Positions 10,772-22,453 of a stretch of 64,000 bases of DNA are shown here, piece by piece. The translations under genes were made by a program, and so were the position numbers. The number at the start of each line of letters is the position of its first letter. Positions within the stretch are counted from its first letter, which is position 1. The stretch is from Arachnopeziza araneosa (taxonomy: Eukaryota > Ascomycota > Leotiomycetes > Helotiales > Arachnopezizaceae): the NCBI GenBank assembly GCA_003988855.1, contig QYAI01000090.1, positions 1-64,000 of the forward strand. Reading direction: 5' to 3'. Under the pieces are notes generated by a model. It saw only the letters and a list, made by a program, of their open reading frames with translations, did no database searches and was not told the DNA's origin.

Positions 10772-12404
10772 ATGTCCTACAGCTATGTTGGAGCACCAGC
10801 TGTGTTCAACGGCACGTTGCCAAATGGAGGCGATTCAGGTATCGCGAATCCCCTACGTCAGAAGCTTCACTGAACTCTTTTAGCTCAGATCAACCTCAAT
10901 CAATGGTTTCAATCTGGTGATCAAGCTTTCATCATTATCTGTTCATGCATGGTCTTGTTAATGATACCTGGGATTGGATTTCTATATTCTGGCTTAGCGA
11001 GAAGAAAGTCGGCACTATCTATGATATGGGCTTGTATGGCATCCTTCTCTGTGATCACAGTTCAGTGGTATCTTTGGGGATACTCTCTAGCATTTTCCTC
11101 CACAGGAAAATCAGGATATATCGGGAACCTTGCTCATTTTGGGCTATATAATGTCTTGGGAGAGCCGTCACCAGGGAGCCCATTAGTCCCAGAGCTTCTA
11201 TACTCCTTTTACCAAGTAGGCTCCCTCCACAAATACCACGAAACGCTCTAACAAATATGAAAGATGCAATTTGCAGCTACGACGGGAGCAATTGTTACTG
11301 GAGCAATCGCAGAGCGGGGACGATTGATTCCAATGATGGTCTTCATCTTTTTCTGGGCTACACTGGTCTATTGCCCCATCGCATGCTGGGTATGGAACAT
11401 CAACGGATGGGCTTTCAAATTTGGTGTTCTTGACTATGCTGGAGGTAATTAACATCCCGCTTCATTGGATGTGCTCTAACCGTCCTCAGGTGGACCTGTT
11501 GAGATTTGTTCAGGAGTTTCAGCATTAGCCTATAGTATGATGCTTGGGAGGCGACAGCAGACCTTGATGATCAACTTCCGACCCCACAACGTCTCATTAG
11601 TCACGCTAGGAACGGTCATTCTCTGGTTTGGATGGCTTGGTTTCAATGGCGGCAGTGCATTTGGAGCAAACCTGAGGGCTGTGATGGCATGTTGGAACTC
11701 TTGCCTAACAGCAATGTTCGCTGCACTTACTTGGGTGCTGCTTGATTATCGACTNGCAAAGAAGTTGTCTATGGTGGGATGGGTAAGTTCCCGCGTCCGA
11801 ACAGTAGGCCAATACTTATGATAAATAGTGCTCTGGTTGTATTTCAGGTCTCGTCGCTGCCACTCCAGCTTCAGGCTTTATCCCACCTTGGGCTTCGGTC
11901 ATTCTCGGCGTCACTGTTGCGTGTATCTCCAATTACGCTACGAAACTTAAATTTCTCTTTCACATCGATGACAGCATGGATAATCTAGCTGAGCACGGGA
12001 TTGCAGGCATGGTGGGATTGTTATTCAACGGCCTCTTTGCTGCTGACTATATCATTGGTCTAGACGGCGTGTCAACTGGTCTTATCAATGGCGGCTGGCT
12101 TAATCACAACTGGAAGCAGCTGTACATCCAGCTGGCTTATGTGGTCGCTTGCACAGCGTACTCTTTCCTAGTCTCAGCTGCCATTGCTGGTCTTATCAAC
12201 CTGGTACCAGGGTTGCGGCTTCGAGCCTCAGATGAAGCAGAGCTGTTAGGAATGGATGATGATCAACTCGGAGAATTCGCGTACGATTATGTTGAGGTCA
12301 GGAGAGATTACTTGGCTTGGGCACCAACAGGAGTGGACACCGAGGTCATACACGGTCAAAAGCCAGAAATCGAAGAGATGAAATTGAGGAGGAGGAATCA
12401 GTGA
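10772..12404 (+). CDS. Ammonium transporter, Mep/Amt family
   Basis: Plasma-membrane permease that takes up ammonium. Five exons, 10772-10838, 10884-11215, 11264-11444, 11490-11782 and 11829-12404, are separated by introns of 45-48 nt and join in frame to 482 aa, normal for fungal Mep proteins. Hallmarks seen in order: first membrane helix with IPGIGFLYSGLARRKSA, the TGAIAERGRL region, WNINGWAFKFGVLDYAGG, WFGWLGFNGGSAFGAN, KLSMVGWCSG, LVAATPASGFIPPWA, and HGIAGMVGLLFNGLFA with its pore His. The C-terminal cytosolic tail carries the conserved LGMDDDQLGEFAYDYVE segment, which in this family couples the trimer and gates transport. GATA sites and a TATA box upstream suggest nitrogen control. Which Mep paralogue it is cannot be told without a tree. 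It converges on the glucanase gene 165 bp away. Confidence 0.95.
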
Positions 12405-12569
12405 CGATCAAAAATAGGGAACAGTGCCCTACTCAACGTAAATACCAATGTAAATCAAATCCTTTGGGTAGATTTATCAACAAAACAGGATGAAAGAAAA
12501 GAAAATATATACAAAGTAATAGTACAACACGTGAACCTGCCACAACTACTAAGAGACCGTTCAATTCCA

Positions 12570-13637
12570 TCACTGGTAGACTTTGACCGAGTTAATCAAC
12601 CAATACGCATCCACAAAAGCGCCAGGATTATTCGCCACATACTCCTGACAAGTCGGTGCTAAGCTAGCACACTGACTACTTCCCCAAACACTACCAGCCC
12701 AGGTGCCACAGAAAGTTGTGTCAAAAACAATGTTCTGGTTGTTGAAGAAAGTGTTGAAGTCGCAACCACCACCAGTAAACGTGACCAGCGGTTGTCCCCA
12801 GTTCCAAGTGTTGGGTTGCCCAGCAGTAATATCCCACGGAACCTCTCCCACAGGCCAAAACCAGACATAGATTCCAGTGGAGGCCCACTGCATCGCATAC
12901 GTCCCACCTCCACCGGCATTGAATCCGGCACCGAAGTTTCCAGAGTTCCCGGTACCCACGGAGCAGCCCTCATAAGCGCTATCGGTATTGCAGTCGCTGG
13001 TGATGGTCCAGGTCCCGGGTTGAGAGTTTGGATTACTCACACTGCACCCTGGGCCAGTGTGAAGAGTGATGGAGTTGGTAGGCTGGTTGTTCACACCCTC
13101 GATGATGTCGATCTCACCACCATACGGCCAATTGGGTCCGAACATCCAAAAGGCGGGCCATGTCCCACACCCAACTGGCATATGAGCTATATCTGCGATA
13201 AAGAGCCCTTCTCCTAGTGAATGTAAGTATCATAGAAGACTTTCATGACCAGACTTACCCCAAGCTCGATTGCTGAACAATCTCACTGATTCACGGCCGC
13301 TAGCAGGGGCGAAAGTTGTTGTGTCGACACCCATATACACCTGGTTATTTTGGTATTGCGCCAGGCCATGAAGGGAACCGCCAGCAGCATTCTCACTAAT
13401 CTGAGAGGTCAATGCCACCTCCTGGGCAACATAGTCGACGTAGCCTTGTGTGGGATCTCCAGCAGTAAAGAAGGTAAATTCGTCAAAGAAGTTCGTCGAG
13501 TCATACTGCACATGTTAAGTTTTGCTTGCAGAAGAAGGATAAGAACTTACCACTTGAGCTAAAGAGTAAGCTGCAGAAGATGAGATAATTGTAAAGACTG
13601 TGAAGCTGAAAGCTAGTAAAGAACGTGGAGTAATCAT
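12570..13637 (-). CDS. Secreted GH16 family beta-glucanase
   Basis: Exons 13637-13551, 13505-13259 and 13213-12570 (introns 45 nt each) give 325 aa. Residues 1-23 form a signal peptide (basic start, FSFTVFTIISSS core, cut near SSSAA). The mature protein is a GH16 jelly-roll: an FFDEFTFFTAGDPTQGYVDYV start, GLFIADIAHMPVGCGTWPAFW, then catalytic GEIDIIEG with nucleophile Glu145, helper Asp147 and acid/base Glu150. Later Cys residues (GCDFNTFF, FCGTWAG, SQCASLAPTCQEYV) are typical of secreted fungal members. The family cleaves beta-1,3(4)-glucans, in its own wall or in plant material; which one cannot be read here. No GPI signal or carbohydrate-binding module is seen. Confidence 0.92.
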
Positions 13638-14800
13638 GATTGATATTTAATGAGTGTGGCGGTAAAAGATTAAAGACAGAGACGCAGCATTGAAGTTTTT
13701 GTCGCATTCTCCCCGACAAAACTCTATGGATATATAGACCATTTTTGAGATGCCGTCTTGTTCAGTCTAATCTCTCGTGGATAGCTGAAAAAGTAAAAGC
13801 ACTCAATTGCATTTGAGCCTCAAGTGAACTTCAGAGCTGAGAGTACCCTTTGTGAACACGGCCAAGGNATTCTCAGAATCTCATTCGATGAGTTGATATG
13901 GATCTCAGACCGTGGTAATTTGATTCATGCTGGTTTTCTTTGCGATAAGGCAGTCCCTTCAACAAGTCGTCGCCAGAATTTCGGGATGAAACCTGAAGCG
14001 AGCCGCCTCGACGCCATACTTGATCTTTCAGCCCTAGCTGGAGATGTGAGGTGTACCCGATACAGCCTACGCTGCAAAATCTCGTTCACCACATAGCAGC
14101 CACGTGTTTTCAAAGGCTCAAGTTGGTTTGGATCCCAGGGATCTTGGAACTAAAAGGAGGGCCGCTTCCGAACTTGCTGCAAGATTCGTCATCGGAGATT
14201 ATATCCGCCCCAGGCCCGAGCGAACGGTATTCCAAACGACACTCCCGAGTGGAGACCACTCGAGTATTGAGGTGAAAGCACTGACAGGCTGAGGGAAATG
14301 GCAGGAGAAGTTCGATGTTGGGAATTGGTGACCTCAGAGCCAATCATCACCAAAAGCCCAAGCGAATCTTTCAGCTTAGGATTTTTTGGCGAGAGCGTAC
14401 AGTGGATCCGATCTTTGACTTTCGGGAACTGAAAGGATGTTCTCTCCTAGGAACCCCTCGAAAGTCTCACAATAATCATAATACTTGCAAGGGGGCAGGT
14501 GTAACACTTGCAAAGTCTGATTCAATTATCACGTGCTTAAGTTCCCTCTCCACCCCGATGACCTTGTAACATATGGATAACTACACTGTCTTGGATCTCA
14601 AAAAATGGCAAATGAGTGGTTCGTTTCTCAAACATGATAGATAAAGCTGCCCACTCTCGTATGAGACAGGATCCGTGTTCGGGATATTGTGGATACAAAT
14701 CCAAGCCGGGGCTTGTCTCCAAAAATCCAGAGAAAAACTCCAAACTTCCACCCCCAATGCAAGAAAACCCAACGCTATGTAATTGCAAACAGTCAACTCT
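13638..14800. other. Intergenic region upstream of the glucanase
   Basis: 1.16 kb. On the minus strand a TATATA element lies about 90-95 bp upstream of the glucanase start (near 13730). Open frames in this stretch are short and lack family signatures. The right part is the 3' flank of the TPR gene. Confidence 0.5.
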
Positions 14801-17260
14801 TTACCAGACTTTCCCCAAACCTCCTGGCATTAAGTCACGCAGTCTTTGCTCGACCTTCTGCCTCCTTCCCATTGGCTTCGATGCATCCGCCTTTGCTGCT
14901 TGCCTCTGCTGATGCTTTGCGAATCTCGCCGCCAGTCCTAGCTTGATTTGCATGGCGCCTTCCAGCGTTCCAAACATATGTTTGGCCTTCCGATACTTTG
15001 GACTTTCTCTGCCGAGAAGCTTTCGGTAGCCTTTAGCAGCATGCTCGAGATAGAACCTTGCGGGGTTCCACTCCTTTTCCTCGAATAGGATCTGTCCCAG
15101 TATAGCGAAGATGTCGAGGAGCCATTCATCCTTTTCCGTAGTCATGCCAAGTTCCTTAGCGAGAGCGATGCTTGACTTGAAGACGTTGATCGCTTCACGG
15201 GGTCTCTTGATCCGATGCAGGGCGAGGCCAAGCTCATACTGCCGCTTGAGCTTCTTCTCCTTCGTACCAAATCCATTGACGTATAAAGCTATGAGCTTGG
15301 GAAGCCATTCGGCAACCATATCATATCTGCGCTTGAAAGTAAATGCCTCAACCACAACTATCAGAGCCAATTCACGATTCTTGAAATCATTAGGGTTGCT
15401 CTTCTCGAGCAGCCTGAGATACTGAACCACTCCAAGGGCAGAATCGACTCGTCGGCGCTTCATTGCAATTGCGCCGGCCTGGATGTGCTGCCGACAGTAA
15501 AGGAGATGGGATTGGTCGTAGTCAGCGATGGCAGCAAGATTTTCTGTTACAACATCTTTCGCATCATCCCATTTCTCTGCTTTCATGAGCAGCTGTGCTA
15601 GCTTGAAGCGCGCGTAACATGTGTGTTCCGATGTCTGGCCCAGTCGCTTCACACGCCGAGAGACTAATTCCCGATTCATAGTCTCGGCCTCATGGAGTTG
15701 TCCAAGCGACTCTGCAATCTCAGCAGATTTGAGTAACGTGTTCAGGGTTGTAATGCTGTATCGACCTTCGACCTTTTCCCTAACTTCCAAATCCTGAGAC
15801 AAATTTTTTTGACTCTCTTCTAACACAAATCGAAATTGGGCTTCTTCTTTCAAAATGTACTTTTCCAAATTCTTCTTTGCTTCTGCATATCTTTCATTCA
15901 ACCTCTTGTCCCTGGCCTTCCTTTTCGAATCGTGTTCCTTGCTTTCAGGATGCTGCCTACACCACCAGAACCTCTGCGCAACACCAGCACCGGCAAGCTT
16001 CTCTGGAATCTTTGGCCCGTCGACAACTTCCTCATACACTTTCTTCTGTTCTTGTACACCAACACTCACACGCATGATCATGCAATGCTGACTTCCATCC
16101 CGTCTCTCAAAACAGTACCCGAAATCCCAAGACTCTCCTATGTTGATCCGGATACTGATGTATTTCTCCAGTGCGGACTCATATTCGAACCAACGCCACG
16201 CCATGCCTAACCCCTCTAGCTGTGGGAGCAACTCTTTTCCAAGGATATTTCGTTGAGGTTTCCCGACATTCACCGTAGGGCTGATGGGCCACGAGTTCCC
16301 TGCTCGGTCGCCTAAAGGTGTACTCAGGTCTACCGAGTCATCTCCAACTTCTTGTATGATGGTATCGTACTCATAATCATAATCCGGACCGAGCAGTTTT
16401 GCAGTTGCTGTCCAAAACGTCCGCAGACCTTGGCTGTATGATTCTAGAGTCTTGATGTTGATCCTCTGCTCAAACGGGTTATCCATAAGAGATTTATGGG
16501 TTAAGAAAGGGGCCTTGGGTATAGAATATGTAGACGAGCGATTGCCTGGGCTATGTAAGCCTGGGCTCACTGGATTGTCCGAGGTATTAACCAACGTGTT
16601 GCAAGATTCATCGAGGACAAGTGCGGATGGTGTATGCTTTGGTTCGTGCTGAGGGGGAGTTGAGCCATTAATGTTGGATTGTGGTTCCGGTGGTAGTTCG
16701 GCTGGTTGTTCACTATGCCCCTCAGAAGATTGCTGAGCAGGTTGCTCAACGGGACCCTCGACTTGTGTTTTGACATAGTTCTCGACGTGTTGTTCTCCAG
16801 ACGAATTGATGGGCTGCTCGACGATTTCCTCGACCGTTAGTTCACTGGTCTGCTTGATGGGATGCTCAACGGGAGGATCAACATGTTGCTGGGCTGATTC
16901 TTCAGCGACTTCTTGAACAATGGACTGCAACAGTTTGTCTACGCTTGAGGGCGATGGATATTGGTCAGATACGTGAGCGCCGTTCTCACCATCGACTGGT
17001 TGATCTGGTTCTTCGAATAAGGCATAGACCGGGCTTCCAGCATACTCCGTTCCTTGCCATGCTTCTACCGCGCATTCTTGGTACAAAGATCCTTTCGTTT
17101 CGTCCGTGTGACCAGTAGTATTTCCATTGTCGGCTGTTGTTTTCACCTCAGCGTCGGAAATCGCGTCTTTGGATGCCGAGCTGCTATCTTTGGTGGCGCT
17201 TGAATCAAACTCTTCATAACGAGTGATAATGTCATCAACGCTGCTGACTTCGGGATGCAT
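14801..17260 (-). CDS. Hypothetical TPR-repeat protein with Glu/Gln/Pro-rich N-terminus
   Basis: A single open frame of 819 aa from an ATG at 17260. Residues 1-270 are acidic and low complexity. Within them about 124-194 hold degenerate repeats built around VEQP/EHP/EQPA. Residues 270-440 contain a compact region with aromatic and Cys residues (WRWFEYESALEKYISIRI, WDFGYCFERRDG, FWWCRQHPESKE) that I do not recognise. A basic helical segment follows (RKARDKRLNERYAEAKKNLEKYI). Residues about 470-780 are helical TPR-like repeats (AEIAESLGQLHEAETMNREL, FKLAQLLMKAEKWDDAKDVV, YELGLALHRIKRPREAINVF, LGQILFEEKEWNPARFYLEH). The spacing suits kinesin-light-chain or FabD-type TPRs found in many fungal proteins. 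No enzyme domain is seen and no function is assigned. Confidence 0.8.
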   Translation of the reverse strand: MHPEVSSVDDIITRYEEFDSSATKDSSSASKDAISDAEVKTTADNGNTTGHTDETKGSLYQECAVEAWQGTEYAGSPVYALFEEPDQPVDGENGAHVSDQYPSPSSVDKLLQSIVQEVAEESAQQHVDPPVEHPIKQTSELTVEEIVEQPINSSGEQHVENYVKTQVEGPVEQPAQQSSEGHSEQPAELPPEPQSNINGSTPPQHEPKHTPSALVLDESCNTLVNTSDNPVSPGLHSPGNRSSTYSIPKAPFLTHKSLMDNPFEQRINIKTLESYSQGLRTFWTATAKLLGPDYDYEYDTIIQEVGDDSVDLSTPLGDRAGNSWPISPTVNVGKPQRNILGKELLPQLEGLGMAWRWFEYESALEKYISIRINIGESWDFGYCFERRDGSQHCMIMRVSVGVQEQKKVYEEVVDGPKIPEKLAGAGVAQRFWWCRQHPESKEHDSKRKARDKRLNERYAEAKKNLEKYILKEEAQFRFVLEESQKNLSQDLEVREKVEGRYSITTLNTLLKSAEIAESLGQLHEAETMNRELVSRRVKRLGQTSEHTCYARFKLAQLLMKAEKWDDAKDVVTENLAAIADYDQSHLLYCRQHIQAGAIAMKRRRVDSALGVVQYLRLLEKSNPNDFKNRELALIVVVEAFTFKRRYDMVAEWLPKLIALYVNGFGTKEKKLKRQYELGLALHRIKRPREAINVFKSSIALAKELGMTTEKDEWLLDIFAILGQILFEEKEWNPARFYLEHAAKGYRKLLGRESPKYRKAKHMFGTLEGAMQIKLGLAARFAKHQQRQAAKADASKPMGRRQKVEQRLRDLMPGGLGKVW

Positions 17261-20200
17261 AATGTCGTGTCAAAATGGCCGTGGCGGATCGAGGAAGCAG
17301 GGAAATAAGATTCATGCTCTTCTTCCGATTTCGATGGGAAGGAACGGTGGGTGATGACCGGGCGATAATCGTTTATGAAGACTATGGTATCATTCAGACG
17401 CCGAGTTTTCCAATAGTTCCAATTTCGACAGAAGCGGAAATGTGAAAGCTCATTTTGGCTGGGCGTGNGGGTGTTATCTCGAATGTCTCAAAGCCACCGA
17501 TGATGAACAACCTATCAGTGCCCACACAAATAACAATGGCGTTTATCATCCCAAATCCGGGGTACCTTGTGCGGAGCGGTGTGGTGTGCGTGGCTCACGT
17601 TTCTCTGCAGAGCGATGTCTCAATTGTTGGAACGGTGAAGAATGGCAAGAAATTTGATTGCTGATTCGGAGCTGAAATTCTTCTCTCGCACATGAATAAA
17701 GACGACGATTATTATTTGCTGGTAGTCGCAGCGATATGGGGGGGGGATCGGGCCAGGCGACTAGGACCGCTTTTGGGTGCGCCAAGATGAGAGTTTAATG
17801 ATGTGGAGACGGGAACCTGACTTACACGTTTCCCCTTTTAAACTCCCCCCGCGTATTACCAAGGGAAGAGGCGTGCTTCTCCACCTGAAGGGTTTCCATG
17901 TCTGCAACAACATTTCGTCTCTTCAAAAGGGCATTCCGCAACACGAAAAAAAGCGGAAGACTGTACACCCACTCGCTGGCTCCAAGTCATACCAGGTCGA
18001 ATCCTTTGGAGGGATAGCACTCGAGTCACGTGGATTTGCATCCAGCTTGAGTCACTTCCCCGAAGAGAGGATGTAACCGTTGCACCCGTCAATTTCAGAC
18101 AATCTCACTGCCCAGCACTGGTTGTGCCTTGGTATTGACTTGGCAGACCATTTCGTCCTCACCAGTTTTGAGAGCAATCGGCCCCGCCTCGAATCAGGTC
18201 CGTCTCTTCGCTCTCATCGCCCTCTATCTCACCCCAGTCCTGTCAAACTTGTGAAAGGCTGGTTGGTCACGGACCCTTTTTACACCAAGGATCTGCAGTC
18301 AAATCTGCCTCTTAACCCTTCACCAGGCAATNCAAAGCGNGAGANGCCAGCGACGGCTCAACAAACGAAAAAGTCAGCTTTACAACGTTATTCTTTAGCT
18401 CTAAGCCTCCACATAAAGATATTATCCGCTCTCAGAATCTATACATAATAATGCGGTGATGATTTCTAGAGTACTGTAGTCGTTATCAAATTTAACGTGG
18501 TCGCTATCCAAGATATCACCAGATTCATCCGTCCCTGCCGCATTTTGCTTGGCTTATCTAGCTTACGTTATGAAAAGGAAATCCCGTTGAAAGCGAAAAG
18601 TATCCAAGGCCAATAAGATGACTCCTGATCTGAAGGGGCGCCGAAACTGTCTCATCGTGGCCTGGGGCATGCTTTTCAATGCACAGCCAGTGCACGAAGC
18701 CAGCGAGAATTTTCACGTCGTCAAGGTGTATCCAAGTGAAAATACCTGCAGGAACACCTATCATCTGGCTACAGAGATTCCGCGGATAGTCATTTGAAGC
18801 CCTGTGCAGCTTTTAAGCTATTGCTATGGCCATAAGCATCAATTTGTAACTTCTCAGAGCACAGTTCCCCAACCCTACATCCGGGCTACCAGCAACACTT
18901 TTGAATTCTGTAGAGGCAACAATCCGCTTCATGTTATTCCAGGAGGACGCATCAGACAAGATGAATGAATAAAGTTGATACCAGCAATATACAATGAGGC
19001 ATTCGTCACAGTCGCAGCATCGCATCCCAGTGATGGGATAGAGGCTTTTCTCTACGCTCGGAGCTATTAACAAGCCATTTTCCAAGTTCCCCATTGACTT
19101 TTGACCATCAGATAATNTCAGTATTTGTAGACTCACAGCGAGCTGTTTATTCAACTGGTTCCTTCCGAAAGACATCAAGATCTATGCTGAAACGTCCATC
19201 AACCTACAACATCCTAGGAATGATATCAAAAGCTCTGGAAATAGTGTAAGCATCTGGCCTTAAGTAATCAACGCCTACTATCGCTGATCACTTACCTTTT
19301 TGGGTGACAGACTTCCTCCCATAAATAGGATTGCATCTCGCTTTGCAGATGGCCCTCAGATTGCCACATGGAAGTACCACAAACTTCTAGCCAAGACCAC
19401 CCAGCGCGGTTAGAAATCGGTAAGGAAATATCAAAGATAGCGGCTTGCTTCCAATAGTCATTTACCTGACGCAGTCGAGTACGAATTTCACGCCGTAGGA
19501 AGTCCTATTCTTGAAGTTCTAAAGTCTATTCCAGTTCATCCTTTGAAAATTTCGCAAAGCTAAGACATTTCAAGAGCCCTAGCCCTTGGGAAATTTGACC
19601 AGTCACACTTCTTGAGGCTCGGGGTCTTTGAAATGTCGCCTAAATATTTCGAAGAGCAATGTATGTATCAGTTAGCTCTCTCTCAATTCCCAAAATGCGA
19701 GCGTTGAGTATTAAAGAGAGCCTGAAACTGGGTCCATCACGGAGATAGGAATGATTTGATGATTCTGAAAGTCAACTATTTGTTTTATTATCGCGACATT
19801 TATACAGCAATAAAGCGGGTCATTTTAGCATGGTAAATAAGTCATAAAGCACCTACTTCACCTTTGCAAGACTGCACATGCCTCGCATCAAAGTATCTAC
19901 TTGTGACTAGTCAAATCACAGTGGCTGTCATATTGTTCAAAGCTGATATTGAGGGGGGAGATTGCGATTCTTGTTACTTCAACATACTTTTTCCCCGGGA
20001 TGGCATCTCTCATACACAGACCTTTATGCCTGACCTTATACTTATATGTAAACAACTCTTTCTTTACTCATCTTATTTCTAGTAGATGATGATTTGACCA
20101 GAATATGTAACTAGCAGGATTGATATCACCACCACTTTCGAGAGGTCTAAGCGAGCTGACTAAAATTGCACCACAACGGCTTAGATTTGGGCAGCATTAT

Positions 20201-20346
20201 CTTTAGGCAGCACCCAGCCTCAAACTTGTCTACTTTCTAGTTATTCTTGTAAATAGCCTCAAGGATTATTTATCGGGCTACGTTTGTAGAATCTTCTATC
20301 GTCTTTCCAGACTGTCTCATATCCCAGACTTGCGAGTTCAAGTACC
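17261..20346. other. Three-kilobase stretch with no visible gene
   Basis: The longest internal gap in the window. A G run lies near 17738, three Ns cluster at 18332-18345, and 18450-20250 is A/T-rich with many stops in all frames. I saw no transposase, reverse transcriptase, long terminal repeat or tRNA. The last few hundred bases must hold the promoter of the AAA ATPase gene. A long non-coding RNA or an eroded repeat cannot be excluded. Confidence 0.5.
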
Positions 20347-22254
20347 ATGGCAGGCTTGTCCATCGCAAAATTGCTGGGTGCCACTAGTTCCAGTTCAAAA
20401 AGGGAGATCATTCGTCGTACATCCCTCTTTCGAGCATTCTTCTCTACCTGGCTCAAACTTGATCTCACCACCATTGCCGCCGCTGTCACGATTGTCGGGA
20501 CTATCTCTGGACTGTTTCGATCCCTGAAGAGTACCTTTTCGAAACTGTACTGGTGGTTTACTCGGTTTTGCACAGCCTCCATCTCCATCGCCAGCAACGA
20601 TAGGCTCAACAAAGAGATATTGAACTGGATCGGGGCACAAGTGCTAGTTCGTCAGGGAACGCGGATTTTGACCGCCCGGACTGAGACGATCCAAACAGAT
20701 GCGTGGTTACCGAAACGAATAACGGAGAGAAATGACTATGTTTTTGAGAAGAGAATTCCGATTCAGTACTTGCCTACTTTTGGAATGACATGGTTTGTGC
20801 ACGAGAGGCACATATTCTTAGTGCGGAGGATGCCACGGCATGAAAGGCATGCGAGTGTACCGGAGGAATACGCCTCGGCACCCGAGGGAAACGAACCTCT
20901 GGTGGTGATGTGTATCGGGCGCTCAGTAGCGCCTATCAAGAAGTTTCTAGAGACGTGCCGAGACTTTGCGGAACAGCAAAGATCAGCTTATGTCACGGTC
21001 CGTGTCTCCAAAAGTCAATATCATCGAGAATCCTGGGACACGACGATACTACGGCCTATGCGACCACTCGAAACAGTACATTTTGATGAGGGTGTGAAAG
21101 CGGAGATCGTGGCTGACGTGAGAAATTATTTGGACCCAAACACACGTAAGTTCTACACTGCTCGTGGAATACCGTACCGTCGGGGATACCTATTGCATGG
21201 GACACCTGGAACTGGTAAAACTTCATTATCCCTGGCGCTTGCTGGTTATTTTGGCCTTGAACTGTATCTATTACATATTCCTAGCGTCAAAGAGGATAGT
21301 GAACTGGAAAGATTATTCACAGCCTTGCCACCAAGATGCATGGTACTGCTTGAGGATATTGATGCAGTTGGGATTAGAAGGAGGCCAACTATTCCTGATG
21401 AAGAGGATGAGGAGGATGAACGAGAAAGAGTCCCCAAATCGAGATGCACATTATCTGGTCTCCTGAACGTTCTTGACGGTGTTGCATCTCAAGAGGGCCG
21501 CATTGTGGTAATGACCTCCAACTATGCCGATCAATTGGATAAGGCTTTGGTCAGACCTGGGCGGATTGATAAAATGATCGAGCTGGGAAATGTCTCCCAG
21601 AGAAGCGCGGAGCTGATGTTCCTCCGGATGTATACGCCCGATCAAGCGCACCCCTCTACTATCAAGTTCGAAATTCACGCTGGAGAATTAGAAAAGCTGG
21701 CGTTATCATTTTCTAGCCAAATTCCCGAAAACAGGTTCACGCCGGCGCAACTGCAGGGCCTGCTCTTAAATCGTCGGAATAACCCACAAGCGGCAGTCGC
21801 GGAAGCAAGCGCCTGGGCTGAGGAGGAAATAATCAAGATTGAAGAGCGGAAGAAACAGAACAGAGAAGCGGCGCAAAGACGACGAGAGAAGAAAAAGGAG
21901 AGGGTCATAGGGGGTTTCTCCATGTTCCCAGGGGGCGTACCTGATGTTGGCGATCCACAAATTCTGGCTGAGCTAGATGCGATGCTTAAAGCGCAACAGT
22001 TGAAAGTTACCAGGATGGCAGGAGCAGTCAAGGATAAAGAGGCATCTAGTGGAGCTGAGAAGACTGAAGAGAACGAGGCCAAGGGTGAGGCTCTCAAAGA
22101 AAGCGAAAATGCGCACGGGCTACAGAGGATTAACAGTAAGGGGACCGTCGCAAACGAAGCAAAGATTGAAAAGACTGTCGAAGACGAAGTAAAAGTTGAA
22201 AAGACTGAGAGTGGCGAGATGCGAGATCAGGTAGATGCTATCTCAGAGAAGTAG
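20347..22254 (+). CDS. BCS1-like AAA ATPase
   Basis: Intronless, 635 aa. A hydrophobic N-terminal segment (about 41-60, TTIAAAVTIVGTISGLFRSL) is followed by a BCS1 N-terminal domain (about 75-255). The AAA module has Walker A GTPGTGKT at 285-292, Walker B CMVLLEDID at 331-339, a sensor-1 MTSNYADQLDKALVRPGR region with arginine fingers, and a small helical lid. The C-terminus (about 500-635) is charged, with a basic coiled-coil start and short repeats based on AKIEKTVEDEVKVEKTE. True Bcs1 extracts the Rieske protein across the inner mitochondrial membrane. Filamentous fungi carry many BCS1-like paralogues of unknown role, often in variable regions, and this long-tailed form looks like one of those. 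It converges on the next gene. Confidence 0.9.
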   Translation: MAGLSIAKLLGATSSSSKREIIRRTSLFRAFFSTWLKLDLTTIAAAVTIVGTISGLFRSLKSTFSKLYWWFTRFCTASISIASNDRLNKEILNWIGAQVLVRQGTRILTARTETIQTDAWLPKRITERNDYVFEKRIPIQYLPTFGMTWFVHERHIFLVRRMPRHERHASVPEEYASAPEGNEPLVVMCIGRSVAPIKKFLETCRDFAEQQRSAYVTVRVSKSQYHRESWDTTILRPMRPLETVHFDEGVKAEIVADVRNYLDPNTRKFYTARGIPYRRGYLLHGTPGTGKTSLSLALAGYFGLELYLLHIPSVKEDSELERLFTALPPRCMVLLEDIDAVGIRRRPTIPDEEDEEDERERVPKSRCTLSGLLNVLDGVASQEGRIVVMTSNYADQLDKALVRPGRIDKMIELGNVSQRSAELMFLRMYTPDQAHPSTIKFEIHAGELEKLALSFSSQIPENRFTPAQLQGLLLNRRNNPQAAVAEASAWAEEEIIKIEERKKQNREAAQRRREKKKERVIGGFSMFPGGVPDVGDPQILAELDAMLKAQQLKVTRMAGAVKDKEASSGAEKTEENEAKGEALKESENAHGLQRINSKGTVANEAKIEKTVEDEVKVEKTESGEMRDQVDAISEK

Positions 22255-22453
22255 TTGCGCAAGGAAGTCAGTGGCACTGGATCAGAACTAAAACGTCGAA
22301 TTTAAAAGTCTGAAAGATGGAGAGAAAGAATCGTGATAGATCACGAGGAGGAAGATTATGTTTCATGAACCTGCGACATCGGAAGAAGTGATACGGTAGT
22401 AAAACTGTAGAAGGTAAATATGAATTTCATTTTAGATAACTGAACACAGAACG

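Noticed and set aside
10690..10920. Upstream ATG frame before the ammonium transporter
   Set aside because: It is in another frame, encodes no Mep sequence and overlaps the promoter. ATG 10772 gives the standard N-terminus.
18813..19178. 121-codon minus-strand frame in the gene-free stretch
   Set aside because: Contains an N, shows no domain, lacks flanking exons with conserved motifs and begins with a non-distinct context.
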